This document shows, piece by piece, positions 42,886-51,792 of a DNA stretch of 61,252 bases. Positions within the stretch are counted from its first letter, which is position 1. Every line of letters begins with the position of its first letter. The notes below the pieces were generated by a model. The model saw only the letters and a list, made by a program, of their open reading frames with translations, was not told the DNA's origin and did not search any database. Origin of the DNA: Burkholderia sp. 4M9327F10 (lineage in GTDB: Bacteria > Pseudomonadota > Gammaproteobacteria > Burkholderiales > Burkholderiaceae); NCBI RefSeq assembly GCF_005503145.1, contig NZ_SCNV01000053.1:1-61252 (forward strand). The letters run 5' to 3'. A program made the position numbers and the translations under genes.

Positions 42886-43599
42886 TTACACGTGGACGAG
42901 CGTACCCTCGTCCTCGCCTTGCACAATGCGCTTTAGCGCACCCGGCTTGACAATCGAAAACACGCGGATCGGCAGTTTCTGGTCGCGGCACAGCGCAAAC
43001 GCCGTGGCGTCCATCACCTGCAGATTGCGGCCGATCGCCTCGTCGAAGCTGATCGTCGTGTAGCGCGTTGCCGTCGGGTCTTTCTTGGGGTCGGCCGAAT
43101 AGACGCCGTCCACCTTGGTGGCCTTCAGCACGACTTCCGCGCCGACTTCCGAACCGCGCAGCGCCGCAGCGGTGTCGGTCGTGAAGAACGGGTTGCCGGT
43201 GCCGGCCGCGAAAATCACGACCTTGCCTTCTTCAAGCTGGCGGATTGCCCGGGGGCGGATGTACGGCTCGACCACCTGGTCCATACGCAGCGCGGACTGC
43301 ACGCGTGCCTCGATCCCGGCGTGGCGCATGGCGTCCTGCAGGGCCAGCGCGTTCATCATGGTCGCCAGCATACCCATGTAATCGGCCGTGGCGCGGTCCA
43401 TACCGGCCGCGCCGCCCGCCACACCGCGGAAAATATTGCCGCCGCCGATCACCACGGCGAGCTGCGTACCGAGCCGCACCACCTCGGCCACGTCCGCCAC
43501 CATTCTTTCGATCGTCGCGCGATTGATGCCGAAGGCATCGTCGCCCATCAGAGCTTCGCCGGAGAGTTTGAGCAGGACGCGTTTATAGGCAGTGGGCAT
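42886..43599 (-). CDS. pyrH: Uridylate kinase
   Basis: A 237-residue UMP kinase of the amino-acid-kinase fold, essential for pyrimidine nucleotides. MPTAYKRVLLKLSGEALMGD begins at 43599; VIGGGNIFRGVAG is the glycine-rich loop and ILKATKVDGVYSADPKKDP-type block (KATKVDGVYSADPKKDP) is characteristic. The frame stays open for 93 codons upstream but that part has no family resemblance. It follows tsf with a 232-bp GC-rich gap. Confidence 0.97.
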   Translation of the reverse strand: MPTAYKRVLLKLSGEALMGDDAFGINRATIERMVADVAEVVRLGTQLAVVIGGGNIFRGVAGGAAGMDRATADYMGMLATMMNALALQDAMRHAGIEARVQSALRMDQVVEPYIRPRAIRQLEEGKVVIFAAGTGNPFFTTDTAAALRGSEVGAEVVLKATKVDGVYSADPKKDPTATRYTTISFDEAIGRNLQVMDATAFALCRDQKLPIRVFSIVKPGALKRIVQGEDEGTLVHV

Positions 43600-43831
43600 A
43601 GGGATATCCAGATCGCGCAGAACAGGGCAACAACAAGGAGCTAACTGTAGGGGTGAAATGCTGATTCGGGCAAGCACCGCCAAATTGACGGACCGCGAAG
43701 CAGAAGCGCGGTTCGCCAGAGGCGGCTGCATCGCGAGGGTCAACCCGCATGCAGCCTTGCGGCGCCGCCGGCCGCGGCAGGGTCTTGCCCCGCCGCGGGT
43801 CCAACGGTACTGCGATGAAGCTGGGCAATGC

Positions 43832-44713
43832 TTATTGTTGCTTTGCAGCAGCCACTTGAGCCGCCACTTCAGCGGCAAAGTCGTCCTGCTTCTTCTCGAT
43901 GCCTTCGCCGACCACGAACAGCGCGAACTTCTGCACGCTCGAGCCTGCGGCCTTGAGCATCTGTTCGATCGTCTGCTTGTCGTTCTTAACGAACGTCTGG
44001 TTCAGCAGCGAGACTTCCTTCAGGTACTTCTGCACGCTGCCGTCGACCATCTTGGCGACGATTTCAGCCGGCTTGCCCGATTCGGCAGCCTTCTGCTCAG
44101 CGATGCTGCGTTCCTTGGCGATCAGGTCTGCCGGGACGTCGTCCGACGACAGCGAGACCGGCTTCATGGCCGCGATGTGCATTGCGACGTCCTTGCCGAC
44201 CTGCTCGTCCGCGCCGGTGTACTCGACCAGCACGCCGATGCGCGTGCCGTGCAGGTACGCAGCCAGCTGGTTGGCGGTTTCGAAACGCACGAAACGGCGG
44301 ATCGAGAGGTTTTCGCCGATCTTGCCGACCAGCGCGAGGCGCACTGCGTCGACCGTCGAGCCTTCCAGCGGCAGGGCTGCGAGCGCCGCAACGTCAGCCG
44401 GGTTTTGCGTAGCGACCAGCTCGGCGATCTGCTTCGAGAAAGCGAGGAAGTCGTCGTTCTTCGAAACGAAGTCGGTTTCGCAGTTCAGTTCGACGATTGC
44501 GCCGACCTTGCCGCCGATGAACGAGGCGATCACGCCTTCAGCCGTGACGCGCGAAGCGGCCTTGCTGGCCTTGTTGCCGAGCTTCACGCGCAGCAGTTCT
44601 TCGGCACGCGCCATGTCGCCGTCGGCTTCCGTCAGCGCCTTCTTGCATTCCATCATCGGCGCGTCGGTCTTCGCGCGCAGTTCTGCAACCATGCTTGCGG
44701 TAATTGCCGCCAT
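43832..44713 (-). CDS. tsf: Translation elongation factor Ts
   Basis: A 293-residue nucleotide-exchange factor for EF-Tu. The family signature TDAPMMECKKALTEADGDMA is at residues 16-35; VIASFIGGKVGAIVELNCET and DFVSKND begin the core; the C-terminus carries QTIEQMLKAAGSSVQKFALF. AGGAG precedes two adjacent ATG codons; the second (44713) gives the usual MAAITASMVAELR. It follows rpsB after a strong hairpin, so part of its expression must come from read-through or an internal promoter. Confidence 0.97.
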   Translation of the reverse strand: MAAITASMVAELRAKTDAPMMECKKALTEADGDMARAEELLRVKLGNKASKAASRVTAEGVIASFIGGKVGAIVELNCETDFVSKNDDFLAFSKQIAELVATQNPADVAALAALPLEGSTVDAVRLALVGKIGENLSIRRFVRFETANQLAAYLHGTRIGVLVEYTGADEQVGKDVAMHIAAMKPVSLSSDDVPADLIAKERSIAEQKAAESGKPAEIVAKMVDGSVQKYLKEVSLLNQTFVKNDKQTIEQMLKAAGSSVQKFALFVVGEGIEKKQDDFAAEVAAQVAAAKQQ

Positions 44714-44828
44714 CATTCGCTCCTAGAGTCTGTCTTTCACACGCCGCCCGCACTTCGATGCCGGCGGCAAGAATTCGTTTCCGCACAGTGCGTATTTTTC
44801 TCGCACTCTAACCAGGTGTCGTGACTTA

Positions 44829-44861
44829 AAAAAAGGGGGCCTGTAGAAAGCCCCCTTTTTT
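44829..44861 (-). terminator. Rho-independent terminator/attenuator between rpsB and tsf
   Basis: GGGGGC stem (44835-44840 with 44850-44855) flanked by seven A and six T residues; lies 19 bases past the rpsB stop and would also pair A/T runs into a longer stem. A partial terminator at this position is common in rpsB-tsf operons. Confidence 0.85.
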
Positions 44862-44879
44862 GCCGGACACAGGGTAGCC

Positions 44880-45632
44880 TTACGCTTCCGAGTTGACCTC
44901 GACGAACTCGTCGCCGTCACCGCCACGTGCAGCCTGCACCACTTCGTTGACCGCATTGGCGCGGCCTTCGAGGATCGCGTCAGCCACGCCAGCCGTGTAC
45001 AGAGCGACAGCCTTGCTGGCGTCGTCGTTACCCGGGATCACGTAGTCGATGCCTTCCGGCGAGTGGTTCGTGTCGACCACAGCGATAACCGGAATACCGA
45101 GCTTGTTCGCTTCGGTCACAGCAATCTTGTGGTAGCCGACGTCAACCACGAAAATTGCGTCCGGAATGCCGCCCATGTCCTTCACGCCGCCAATCGACTT
45201 TTGCAGCTTGGCGATTTCGCGTTCGAACAGGAGCGCTTCCTTCTTGCTCATGCGTTCCGTTTCACCGGCTTCCAGCGCTGCTTCCATGTCCTTCAGGCGC
45301 TTGATCGAAACCTTCAGCGTCTTGAAGTTGGTCAGCATGCCGCCGAGCCAGCGTGCGTTGACGAACGGCATGCCAGCGCGTTGTGCCTCGTCGGCGATCG
45401 TGTCGCGCGATTGACGCTTCGTGCCGACGAACAGGATCGTGCCGCGGTTAGCTGCCAGCTGACGCACATACTTCAGTGCGTCGTTGTACATCGGCAGCGT
45501 CTTTTCGAGGTTGATGATGTGAATCTTGTTGCGATGACCGAAAATGAAGGGGGCCATCTTCGGGTTCCAGAAGCGCGTTTGGTGACCGAAGTGGACACCT
45601 GCTTCCAGCATTTGACGCATGGTAACTGCCAT
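44880..45632 (-). CDS. rpsB: 30S ribosomal protein S2
   Basis: A 250-residue ribosomal protein with both S2 signatures: MRQMLEAGVHFGHQTRFWNP near the start and PDAIFVVDVGYHKIAVTEAN in the middle, plus GIPVIAVVDTNHSPEGIDYV. GGAGA lies eight bases before the ATG. It is transcribed from a strong promoter with a 225-base structured leader (see those entries), and heads the rpsB-tsf-pyrH-frr-uppS-cdsA-dxr-rseP-bamA run on this strand. Confidence 0.98.
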   Translation of the reverse strand: MAVTMRQMLEAGVHFGHQTRFWNPKMAPFIFGHRNKIHIINLEKTLPMYNDALKYVRQLAANRGTILFVGTKRQSRDTIADEAQRAGMPFVNARWLGGMLTNFKTLKVSIKRLKDMEAALEAGETERMSKKEALLFEREIAKLQKSIGGVKDMGGIPDAIFVVDVGYHKIAVTEANKLGIPVIAVVDTNHSPEGIDYVIPGNDDASKAVALYTAGVADAILEGRANAVNEVVQAARGGDGDEFVEVNSEA

Positions 45633-45857
45633 GAAAATCTCCGCTAGGGTTGGGTCTTAAGCCGGCTGCCGTATCGGCCGCGCCGTCTTCGCCTATATTC
45701 GGGAAGACCTGACGCGACGGACACCCTGGGTGCTGCCGGCTTGCGAGTCAGTCCTGTAGCGCAAGTATCAAAATCAAAAACTACCGCTACAGGCCAGTCT
45801 GCCCCACGAATTTTCCGCCGGATTTCTCACGATCGGGAATAACGTAGAGCGACTTAG
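45633..45857 (-). ncRNA. Structured 5' leader of rpsB (candidate S2 autoregulatory RNA)
   Basis: The predicted leader is about 225 bases. Its 3' half can be closed by a perfect 8-bp long-range stem, AAGCCGGC (about 45740-45747) with GCCGGCTT (about 45658-45665). Inside is a GTCTTC/GAAGAC hairpin (arms near 45708 and 45690). Closed multi-branch leaders upstream of rpsB are known in other proteobacteria, where S2 represses its own translation. The pairing is seen; regulation is inferred. Confidence 0.45.
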
Positions 45858-45863
45858 CCAGAG

Positions 45864-45893
45864 ATTATAGCACGTGACTATCGGCAGACTCAA
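45864..45893 (-). promoter_or_regulatory. Sigma-70-type promoter of rpsB
   Basis: On the minus strand TTGAGT (45893-45888), an 18-base spacer and a perfect TATAAT (45869-45864). The start would be near 45857. The box lies 136 bases from the divergent map start. Confidence 0.75.
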
Positions 45894-46028
45894 CCTGCCC
45901 GGTAGCCCCGAATCGACGCCAGGGTTGCACCTCGCGGCGGTCGAGCGGCCTACCGCCCCCTCAAAACCCTGCGAGAGCCGGAATATGGTGCGATAATCTT
46001 CAAATAATCGCATTTTCAGGCCCGACTC

Positions 46029-46841
46029 ATGGCTATTACGCTCAAAAACGAACACGATATCGCGCAGATGCGCGTCGCCTGCCGGCTGGCAAGCGAAGTG
46101 CTCGACTACATCACCCCCCTCGTCACCGCCGGCATCACCACCGGCGAGCTCGACCGGCTGTGCCACGAATACATGCTGAAGGAACAGGGCACGATCCCGG
46201 CGCCGCTGAACTACCAGCCGCCCGGCTATCCGCCGTATCCGAAGGCCACCTGCATTTCGGTCAATGACGTGATCTGCCACGGCATTCCGGGCGACAAGAC
46301 GCTGAAGAACGGCGACGCCCTGAATATCGACGTCACCGTCATCAAGGACGGCTATTTCGGCGACACGAGCCGCATGTTCATCGTCGGAGAAGGCTCGATC
46401 CTCGCTAAACGGCTGGTGCAGACCACCTATGAGTGCATGTGGCTCGGCATCGACCAGGTCCGCCCCGGCGCCCATCTGGGCGACATCGGCCACGCCATCC
46501 AGCGTCATGCCGAGGCCCAGGGCTACAGCGTGGTGCGCGAGTATTGCGGCCATGGCATCGGCACCGTGTTCCACGAAGACCCGCAGATCCTGCACTACGG
46601 CCGTCCGGGCGCGGGCCTCGAACTGCAGCCGGGCATGATCTTCACGATCGAACCGATGATCAACGCCGGCCGCCGCGATATTCGCACCATGCCGGATCAA
46701 TGGACGGTAAAAACCAAGGACCGCAGCTTGTCCGCGCAGTGGGAGCACACGATCCTCGTCACCGAAACCGGTTACGACGTGTTGACCGTTTCCGCCGGCA
46801 CCCCGGCGCGGCCGCCGCTCGCCGCGGCCACCGCGGCCTGA
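46029..46841 (+). CDS. map: Methionine aminopeptidase, type I
   Basis: A 270-residue metalloprotease removing initiator methionine. The metal ligands sit in the standard blocks: DALNIDVTVIKDGYFGDTSR (two Asp), YCGHGIGTVFHEDPQ (His), MIFTIEPMI (Glu) and SAQWEHTILVTETGY (Glu). The N-terminal ITLKNEHDIAQMRVACRLAS is typical. It is divergent from rpsB, the usual arrangement, with an extended -10 (TGCGATAAT, about 45989-45997) upstream. It probably reads on into glnD 29 bases later. Confidence 0.97.
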   Translation: MAITLKNEHDIAQMRVACRLASEVLDYITPLVTAGITTGELDRLCHEYMLKEQGTIPAPLNYQPPGYPPYPKATCISVNDVICHGIPGDKTLKNGDALNIDVTVIKDGYFGDTSRMFIVGEGSILAKRLVQTTYECMWLGIDQVRPGAHLGDIGHAIQRHAEAQGYSVVREYCGHGIGTVFHEDPQILHYGRPGAGLELQPGMIFTIEPMINAGRRDIRTMPDQWTVKTKDRSLSAQWEHTILVTETGYDVLTVSAGTPARPPLAAATAA

Positions 46842-46870
46842 GCGCCGCTCGCCCCCACCCGCGCGCGCCC

Positions 46871-49450
46871 ATGAGCAGTGTTCCAGCCGTCGCCCTTACC
46901 GATGCCACGTCGCTCAAGGCGGACTACAAGGTGGCCAAAGCCAAGTTGCTGGAACGCTTCAAGCTGGCAACCATCGTCGAATCGTTGATGGGCGCGCTCG
47001 CGCGCACCACCGACGAGGCGCTGCGCGGCGCGTGGAACGCCTGCGACCTGCCACCCTCCCTCGCCCTGCTGGCCGTGGGCGGATACGGGCGCGGCGAACT
47101 GGCGCCGCATTCGGACATCGACATTCTGGTGCTGCTGCCCGATCATCCGATCGCCCATCTGGAAGCGCGCATCGAGCGCTTCATCAGTCTCGCGTGGGAT
47201 CTGGGGCTGGAACTCGGCAGCAGCGTGCGCTCGGTCTCGCAATGCCTCGAAGAGGCCGCCAACGACATCACCGTGCGCACCTCGCTGCTGGAGGCGCGCC
47301 GCATTACCGGCAGTACCGCGCTGTTCGAGGACTTCTCGAAGCGTTATCGCGACGCGCTCGATCCGCGCGCCTTTTTCCAGGCAAAAGTGCTGGAAATGCG
47401 CCAGCGCCACGCCAAATTCCAGGACACGCCCTACGCGCTCGAGCCGAACATCAAGGAAAGCCCGGGCGGTCTGCGCGACCTGCAACTGATCCTGTGGGTA
47501 ACCCAGGCGGCCGGTTTCGGCAGCAGTTGGGAGGAACTGGAGGCGCGCGGCCTGATTACCGAGCGCGAAGCCCGCGAACTGGAGCGCAACGAAGGCTTCC
47601 TGAAGGCGCTGCGCGCCCGGCTGCACGTGATCGCGGGACGGCGCCAGGACATCCTCGTGTTCGATATGCAGACGGCCGTGGCCGAAAGCTTCGGCTACAA
47701 GCCGACCGCCACCAAGCGCGCCAGCGAGCAACTCATGCGCCGCTATTACTGGGCCGCCAAGGCGGTCACCCAGCTGGCGACGATCCTGATCCAGAACATT
47801 GAAGCGCAACTGTTTCCGAACACGAGCGGCATCACGCGGGTGCTGTCGGATCGTTTCGTCGAGAAGCAGGGCATGCTGGAAATCGCCGGCGACGACGTGT
47901 TCGAACGCGAGCCGAACGCGATTCTCGAAGCCTTCCTGCTGTACGAGCAGACGCCGGGCGTGAAGGGCCTGTCGGCGCGCACGCTGCGGGCGATCTACAA
48001 CGCGCGCGATGCGATGGACCAGCACTGGCGGCGCGACCCGGAAAACCGGCGCATGTTCATGGAGATTCTCAAGCAGCCCGCCGGGATCACCCACGCGCTG
48101 CGGCTGATGAACCAGACCAGCGTGCTGGGGCGCTACCTGCTGAATTTCCGCCGGATTGTCGGACAGATGCAGCACGACCTGTATCACGTGTACACGGTCG
48201 ACCAGCATATCCTGATGGTGCTGCGCAACCTGCGCCGCTTTGCGGTGGCCGAGCACGCGCACGAATACCCGTTCTGCAGCCAGTTGATCGCCAACTTCGA
48301 GCGGCCCTGGGTGCTCTATGTGGCGGCGCTGTTTCACGACATCGCCAAAGGCCGCGGCGGCGACCATTCCACGCTCGGCATGGCCGACACCCGCCGCTTC
48401 TGCCGTGAACACGGCATGGACAACGGCGACGGCGATCTGGCGGTGTGGCTGGTCCAGCACCATCTGACCATGAGCCAGGTCGCGCAGAAGCAGGACACGA
48501 GCGACCCTGAGGTCGTCAAGCGGTTTGCCGAACTGGTGGGCAACGAACGGCGCCTGACCGCGCTGTACCTGCTGACCGTGGCCGACATTCGCGGCACCAG
48601 CCCGAAGGTCTGGAACGGCTGGAAAGGCAAGCTGCTCGAAGACCTTTACCGGGCCACCCTCGCCGTGCTCGGCGGCGCCCGCCCGGACGCGCATTCGGAA
48701 CTGAAGTCGCGTCAGGAAGAGGCGCTCGCGCTGCTGCGTCTGGAAACCGTGCCGGAAAACGCGCACCAGGCGCTATGGGACAAGCTCGACGTCGGCTACT
48801 TCCTGCGTCACGACGCAGCGGATATCGCATGGCAAACCCGTGTGCTGTACCGCCATGTCGAAACGCCCACGCCGATCGTACGCGCGCGGCCGTCGCCCGT
48901 CGGCGAGGCCCTGCAGGTACTCGTCTACGTGCAGGATCGCCCTGACCTCTTTGCCGGCATTTGCGCGTATTTCGACAAGAACGGGCTGTCGGTTCTCGAC
49001 GCCCGTGTGAGCACGACCCGCCACGGTTACGCGCTGGATAACTTTATCGTCCAGCACACCGAGGAGGACGTGCATTATCGCGACATCGCCAATCTGGTCG
49101 AGCAGGAACTGACCGCACGCCTCACGGCGGACGGCACCCTGCTGCCGGAGCCGTCGAAAGGGCGTTTGTCGCGCCTGTCGCGAACCTTCCCTGTTACGCC
49201 GCGCGTCGACCTTCGGGCCGACGACCGTGGTCAGTACTACATCCTGTCCGTGTCGGCGAACGACCGGCCGGGCCTTCTTTATTCGATCGCGCGCGTGCTG
49301 GCCGAGCACCAGGTCGGCGTCCAATCGGCGCGGATCAATACGCTCGGCGAACGCGTAGAGGACGTATTCCTGCTGGACGGACGCGGACTCTCGGACAACC
49401 GCCTGCAAATTCAGGTCGAGACAGAGCTGCTGCGCGCGATCGCAGTGTGA
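46871..49450 (+). CDS. glnD: Bifunctional uridylyltransferase/uridylyl-removing enzyme (PII control)
   Basis: An 859-residue nitrogen sensor that uridylylates PII when glutamine is low and deuridylylates it when high. The nucleotidyltransferase site is GGYGRGELAPHSDIDILVLL (near residue 75); the HD hydrolase motif is LFHDIAKGRGGDHS (about 490); two ACT domains close the protein (VLVYVQDRPDLFAGICAYFD and LSVSANDRPGLLYSIARVLA). The ATG at 46871 is chosen because the frame upstream is antisense-like noise inside map. Its product also feeds NtrC/RpoN control, which may matter for the sigma-54 cluster at the left. Confidence 0.97.
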   Translation: MSSVPAVALTDATSLKADYKVAKAKLLERFKLATIVESLMGALARTTDEALRGAWNACDLPPSLALLAVGGYGRGELAPHSDIDILVLLPDHPIAHLEARIERFISLAWDLGLELGSSVRSVSQCLEEAANDITVRTSLLEARRITGSTALFEDFSKRYRDALDPRAFFQAKVLEMRQRHAKFQDTPYALEPNIKESPGGLRDLQLILWVTQAAGFGSSWEELEARGLITEREARELERNEGFLKALRARLHVIAGRRQDILVFDMQTAVAESFGYKPTATKRASEQLMRRYYWAAKAVTQLATILIQNIEAQLFPNTSGITRVLSDRFVEKQGMLEIAGDDVFEREPNAILEAFLLYEQTPGVKGLSARTLRAIYNARDAMDQHWRRDPENRRMFMEILKQPAGITHALRLMNQTSVLGRYLLNFRRIVGQMQHDLYHVYTVDQHILMVLRNLRRFAVAEHAHEYPFCSQLIANFERPWVLYVAALFHDIAKGRGGDHSTLGMADTRRFCREHGMDNGDGDLAVWLVQHHLTMSQVAQKQDTSDPEVVKRFAELVGNERRLTALYLLTVADIRGTSPKVWNGWKGKLLEDLYRATLAVLGGARPDAHSELKSRQEEALALLRLETVPENAHQALWDKLDVGYFLRHDAADIAWQTRVLYRHVETPTPIVRARPSPVGEALQVLVYVQDRPDLFAGICAYFDKNGLSVLDARVSTTRHGYALDNFIVQHTEEDVHYRDIANLVEQELTARLTADGTLLPEPSKGRLSRLSRTFPVTPRVDLRADDRGQYYILSVSANDRPGLLYSIARVLAEHQVGVQSARINTLGERVEDVFLLDGRGLSDNRLQIQVETELLRAIAV

Positions 49451-49456
49451 GATTTC

Positions 49457-51640
49457 ATGCGAGTCAAATTGACAGCCAAGCACCCGCGGTCGGCTTCGTC
49501 CGAACGCGCCCCTGTTCGCTCGGGTAGTACAACCGCGCGTAAACCGACGCGCCCGGTTGGGCCGCGGCCCGCCACACCGGCCGCCGGTGCGCGCGAAGCT
49601 ACGCCGGGCGGGGCCGGCAAACGTCCGGCGAAGCCCGCGGGTTTTGCGGGTGGCGGCGGCCGCACGCAGGGCGGCGCGCGGCCGCCGCGTGCTGAGGGAG
49701 CGTTTTCGCGCGAGCGCGATGCGGGCAGTGCTGGGGCTCCCCGGCGTGCGCCGTCGGACCGCCCGCCGCGCCGCGATGGTGAGGCCGGTGCGCCGCGACG
49801 GTTTGAAGGTGAACGTGGTGAGCGGGCGCCGCGTAAATTTGAGGGCGAGCGTAGCGAACGTGCTCCGCGCCGCTTTGAGGGTGAACGTAGCGAACGTCCG
49901 CCGCGTAGGTTTGAAGGTGAGCGCACTGAACGCGCTCCGCGTCGCTTTGACGGTGAACGTAGCGAACGCCCGCCACGTAAGTTTGAAGGCGAGCGCACTG
50001 AGCGTGCTCCACGTCGCTTTGAGGGTGAGCGTAGCGAGCGCCCGCCGCGTAAGTTCGAGGGTGAACGCACCGAGCGTGCGCCACGTCGCTTCGAGGGCGA
50101 GAGCAGCGAACGCCCGCCGCGCCGCTTCGAAGGCGAGCGGACCGAGCGCCCGCCGCGCCGTGAAGGCCCTGGCGGCGCACCGCGCCGTTTCGAGGGTGAT
50201 CGTAGCGACCGCGCACCGCGCCGCGCTGAAGGCGAGCGCCCTGCCCGCTTTGCCCGTGACGAAGGCACGCGCCGCCCGGCCTTTGGCGCACCACGCGGCC
50301 CCCGCAGCGCCGACGATACGCGCGGCCCCGGCGCACCGCGCACTACTGGCGCCTTCAATGCCGGTCCGCGCGGCGAACAACGCCCGGGACGGCGTGAACG
50401 CGAAGAATTGCGTGAACGTGGCGCTTCCGAGCGTCCGCGCTTCGGCGCAGGCCGCAGCGGTTCTGACGAGCGTCGCAGCTTCGAGCGGCCCTCGCGCGAC
50501 GAAGGCGCCCGCCGTGGGCCGCCGGGTGCGCGCGGCGAACGCCCGGCCTTCGGCGAACGCGGTTCGTCCGAGCGCGGCGAGCGTTCGTTCGCGAGTCCAG
50601 TCAAGCGGGCATACGGCGAGCGCACTGAACGCGCGCCCCGCGAAGATCGTGGCACGCGGGCGCCTGCCCCGCGCGGATTTGGCGACCGTCCGCCGCGTGC
50701 TGAGCGCACCGGACACTCGGAGCGCGCTGAACGGGGCGCGCGCAGTGACCGCCCCGCTCCCGGCAGTCGCTTCGCCGAGCGTGAACGCCCGGCCCGCTTC
50801 GACAAGGCGCCGCGCCCCGGGCACGACGATGACTCCGCTGAGCGTCCCGCCGCTGCGCACCGCCGCGATCATGACGACGCGCCGGGAACGCTGCGCCTGT
50901 CCAAGCTGATGTCTGAACTCGGTCTGTGCTCGCGCCGCGAAGCCGACGAGTGGATCGAGAACGGCTGGGTGCGCGTCGACGGTGAAAAGATCGACACGCT
51001 CGGCTCCAAGGTCCGCCCGGACCAGCGTATCGAGATCGACCCGGCCGCTCAGGCGATCCAGGCACGGCTCGTCACGATCCTCATCCACAAGCCGGTTGGC
51101 TACGTGTCGGGTCAGGCTGAAGACGGCTATCAGCCGGCCGTCACGCTCGTCACGCCGGAAAACCGCTGGGAGGGCGACAACTCGGACATCCGCTTCTCGG
51201 TGTCGCATCTGCGCCAGCTCGCTCCGGCGGGCCGGCTGGACATCGACTCCACCGGGCTGCTGGTGCTGACCCAGGACGGCCGGATTGCCAAGCGGCTGAT
51301 CGGCGGACATTCGGAAGTCGAGAAGGAATACCTGGTGCGCGTCACCTATGGCGATATCACCACCGAAATCGATCAGAACTTCCCGCCCGAAAGCCTGGAG
51401 TTGCTGCGTCACGGACTGGAACTCGACAATGTGCCACTCAAGCCGGCCAAGGTGAGCTGGCAGAACGGCGAACAGTTGCGCTTCGTGCTGCGTGAAGGCA
51501 AGAAGCGGCAGATTCGCCGCATGTGCGAGCTGGTCGGTCTGGAAGTGGTCGGCCTGAAGCGCGTGCGGATGGGTAGCGTGCCGCTTGGCGCATTGCCGCC
51601 CGGACAGTGGCGTTATCTGGCGCACGACGAGTCGTTCTGA
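49457..51640 (+). CDS. rluB: RluB-type 23S rRNA pseudouridine synthase with a long repetitive N-terminus
   Basis: A 727-residue protein whose last 250 residues are a complete RsuA/RluB-family enzyme: an S4 RNA-binding domain (LRLSKLMSELGLCSRREADE, from about 478), the catalytic Asp595 in GRLDIDSTGLL and the C-terminal KKRQIRRMCELVGLEVVGLK. The first 475 residues are Arg/Glu/Gly/Pro-rich and disordered, including ten exact 12-residue tandem repeats (116-235). RluB elsewhere is about 290-330 residues. The gene begins six bases after glnD with no clear ribosome site, so it may be translationally coupled; an internal start near the S4 domain (ATG 50909) is conceivable but would cut into the fold. 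Confidence 0.92.
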   Translation: MRVKLTAKHPRSASSERAPVRSGSTTARKPTRPVGPRPATPAAGAREATPGGAGKRPAKPAGFAGGGGRTQGGARPPRAEGAFSRERDAGSAGAPRRAPSDRPPRRDGEAGAPRRFEGERGERAPRKFEGERSERAPRRFEGERSERPPRRFEGERTERAPRRFDGERSERPPRKFEGERTERAPRRFEGERSERPPRKFEGERTERAPRRFEGESSERPPRRFEGERTERPPRREGPGGAPRRFEGDRSDRAPRRAEGERPARFARDEGTRRPAFGAPRGPRSADDTRGPGAPRTTGAFNAGPRGEQRPGRREREELRERGASERPRFGAGRSGSDERRSFERPSRDEGARRGPPGARGERPAFGERGSSERGERSFASPVKRAYGERTERAPREDRGTRAPAPRGFGDRPPRAERTGHSERAERGARSDRPAPGSRFAERERPARFDKAPRPGHDDDSAERPAAAHRRDHDDAPGTLRLSKLMSELGLCSRREADEWIENGWVRVDGEKIDTLGSKVRPDQRIEIDPAAQAIQARLVTILIHKPVGYVSGQAEDGYQPAVTLVTPENRWEGDNSDIRFSVSHLRQLAPAGRLDIDSTGLLVLTQDGRIAKRLIGGHSEVEKEYLVRVTYGDITTEIDQNFPPESLELLRHGLELDNVPLKPAKVSWQNGEQLRFVLREGKKRQIRRMCELVGLEVVGLKRVRMGSVPLGALPPGQWRYLAHDESF
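49802..50161 (+). repeat. Ten tandem 36-bp coding repeats (12-residue unit) in rluB
   Basis: Consensus unit FEGER(S/T)ER(A/P)PR(R/K), ten head-to-tail copies in perfect frame with variants FDGER and FEGESS, followed by decayed copies (FEGDRSDRAPRR, AEGERPARFARD). Each unit balances acidic and basic residues, with a net positive charge. The S/T and A/P choices nearly alternate, hinting at a 72-bp amplification unit. Confidence 0.93.
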
Positions 51641-51700
51641 TCGTCACGCGTAGCTGCTGCGCCGTTTGAGCGCTGCGCGGCAGAAAACGCAGCGAATGTG

Positions 51701-51734
51701 AAAAAAAGCCCACGCTAATGCGTGGGCTTTTTTT
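51701..51734. terminator. Bidirectional Rho-independent terminator between rluB and def
   Basis: Seven A, GCCCACGC, TAAT, GCGTGGGC, seven T: a perfect stem that works in both directions between the convergent genes. Confidence 0.95.
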
Positions 51735-51792
51735 CTGTGGAGCCTGTTGTGGCGCCCCGGTGCCGACGCGGCCACCGTTAGCCGCTACCAGC

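Noticed and set aside
43745..43805. GC-rich hairpin CCGCGGC/GCCGCGG between tsf and pyrH as a terminator
   Set aside because: No T-run follows on the transcribed strand; the operon is expected to continue.
49411..51625. Very long open frames antisense to rluB (464 and 950 residues)
   Set aside because: They mirror the Arg/Glu/Pro/Gly codon repeats of the real gene, lack ribosome sites and resemble no family.
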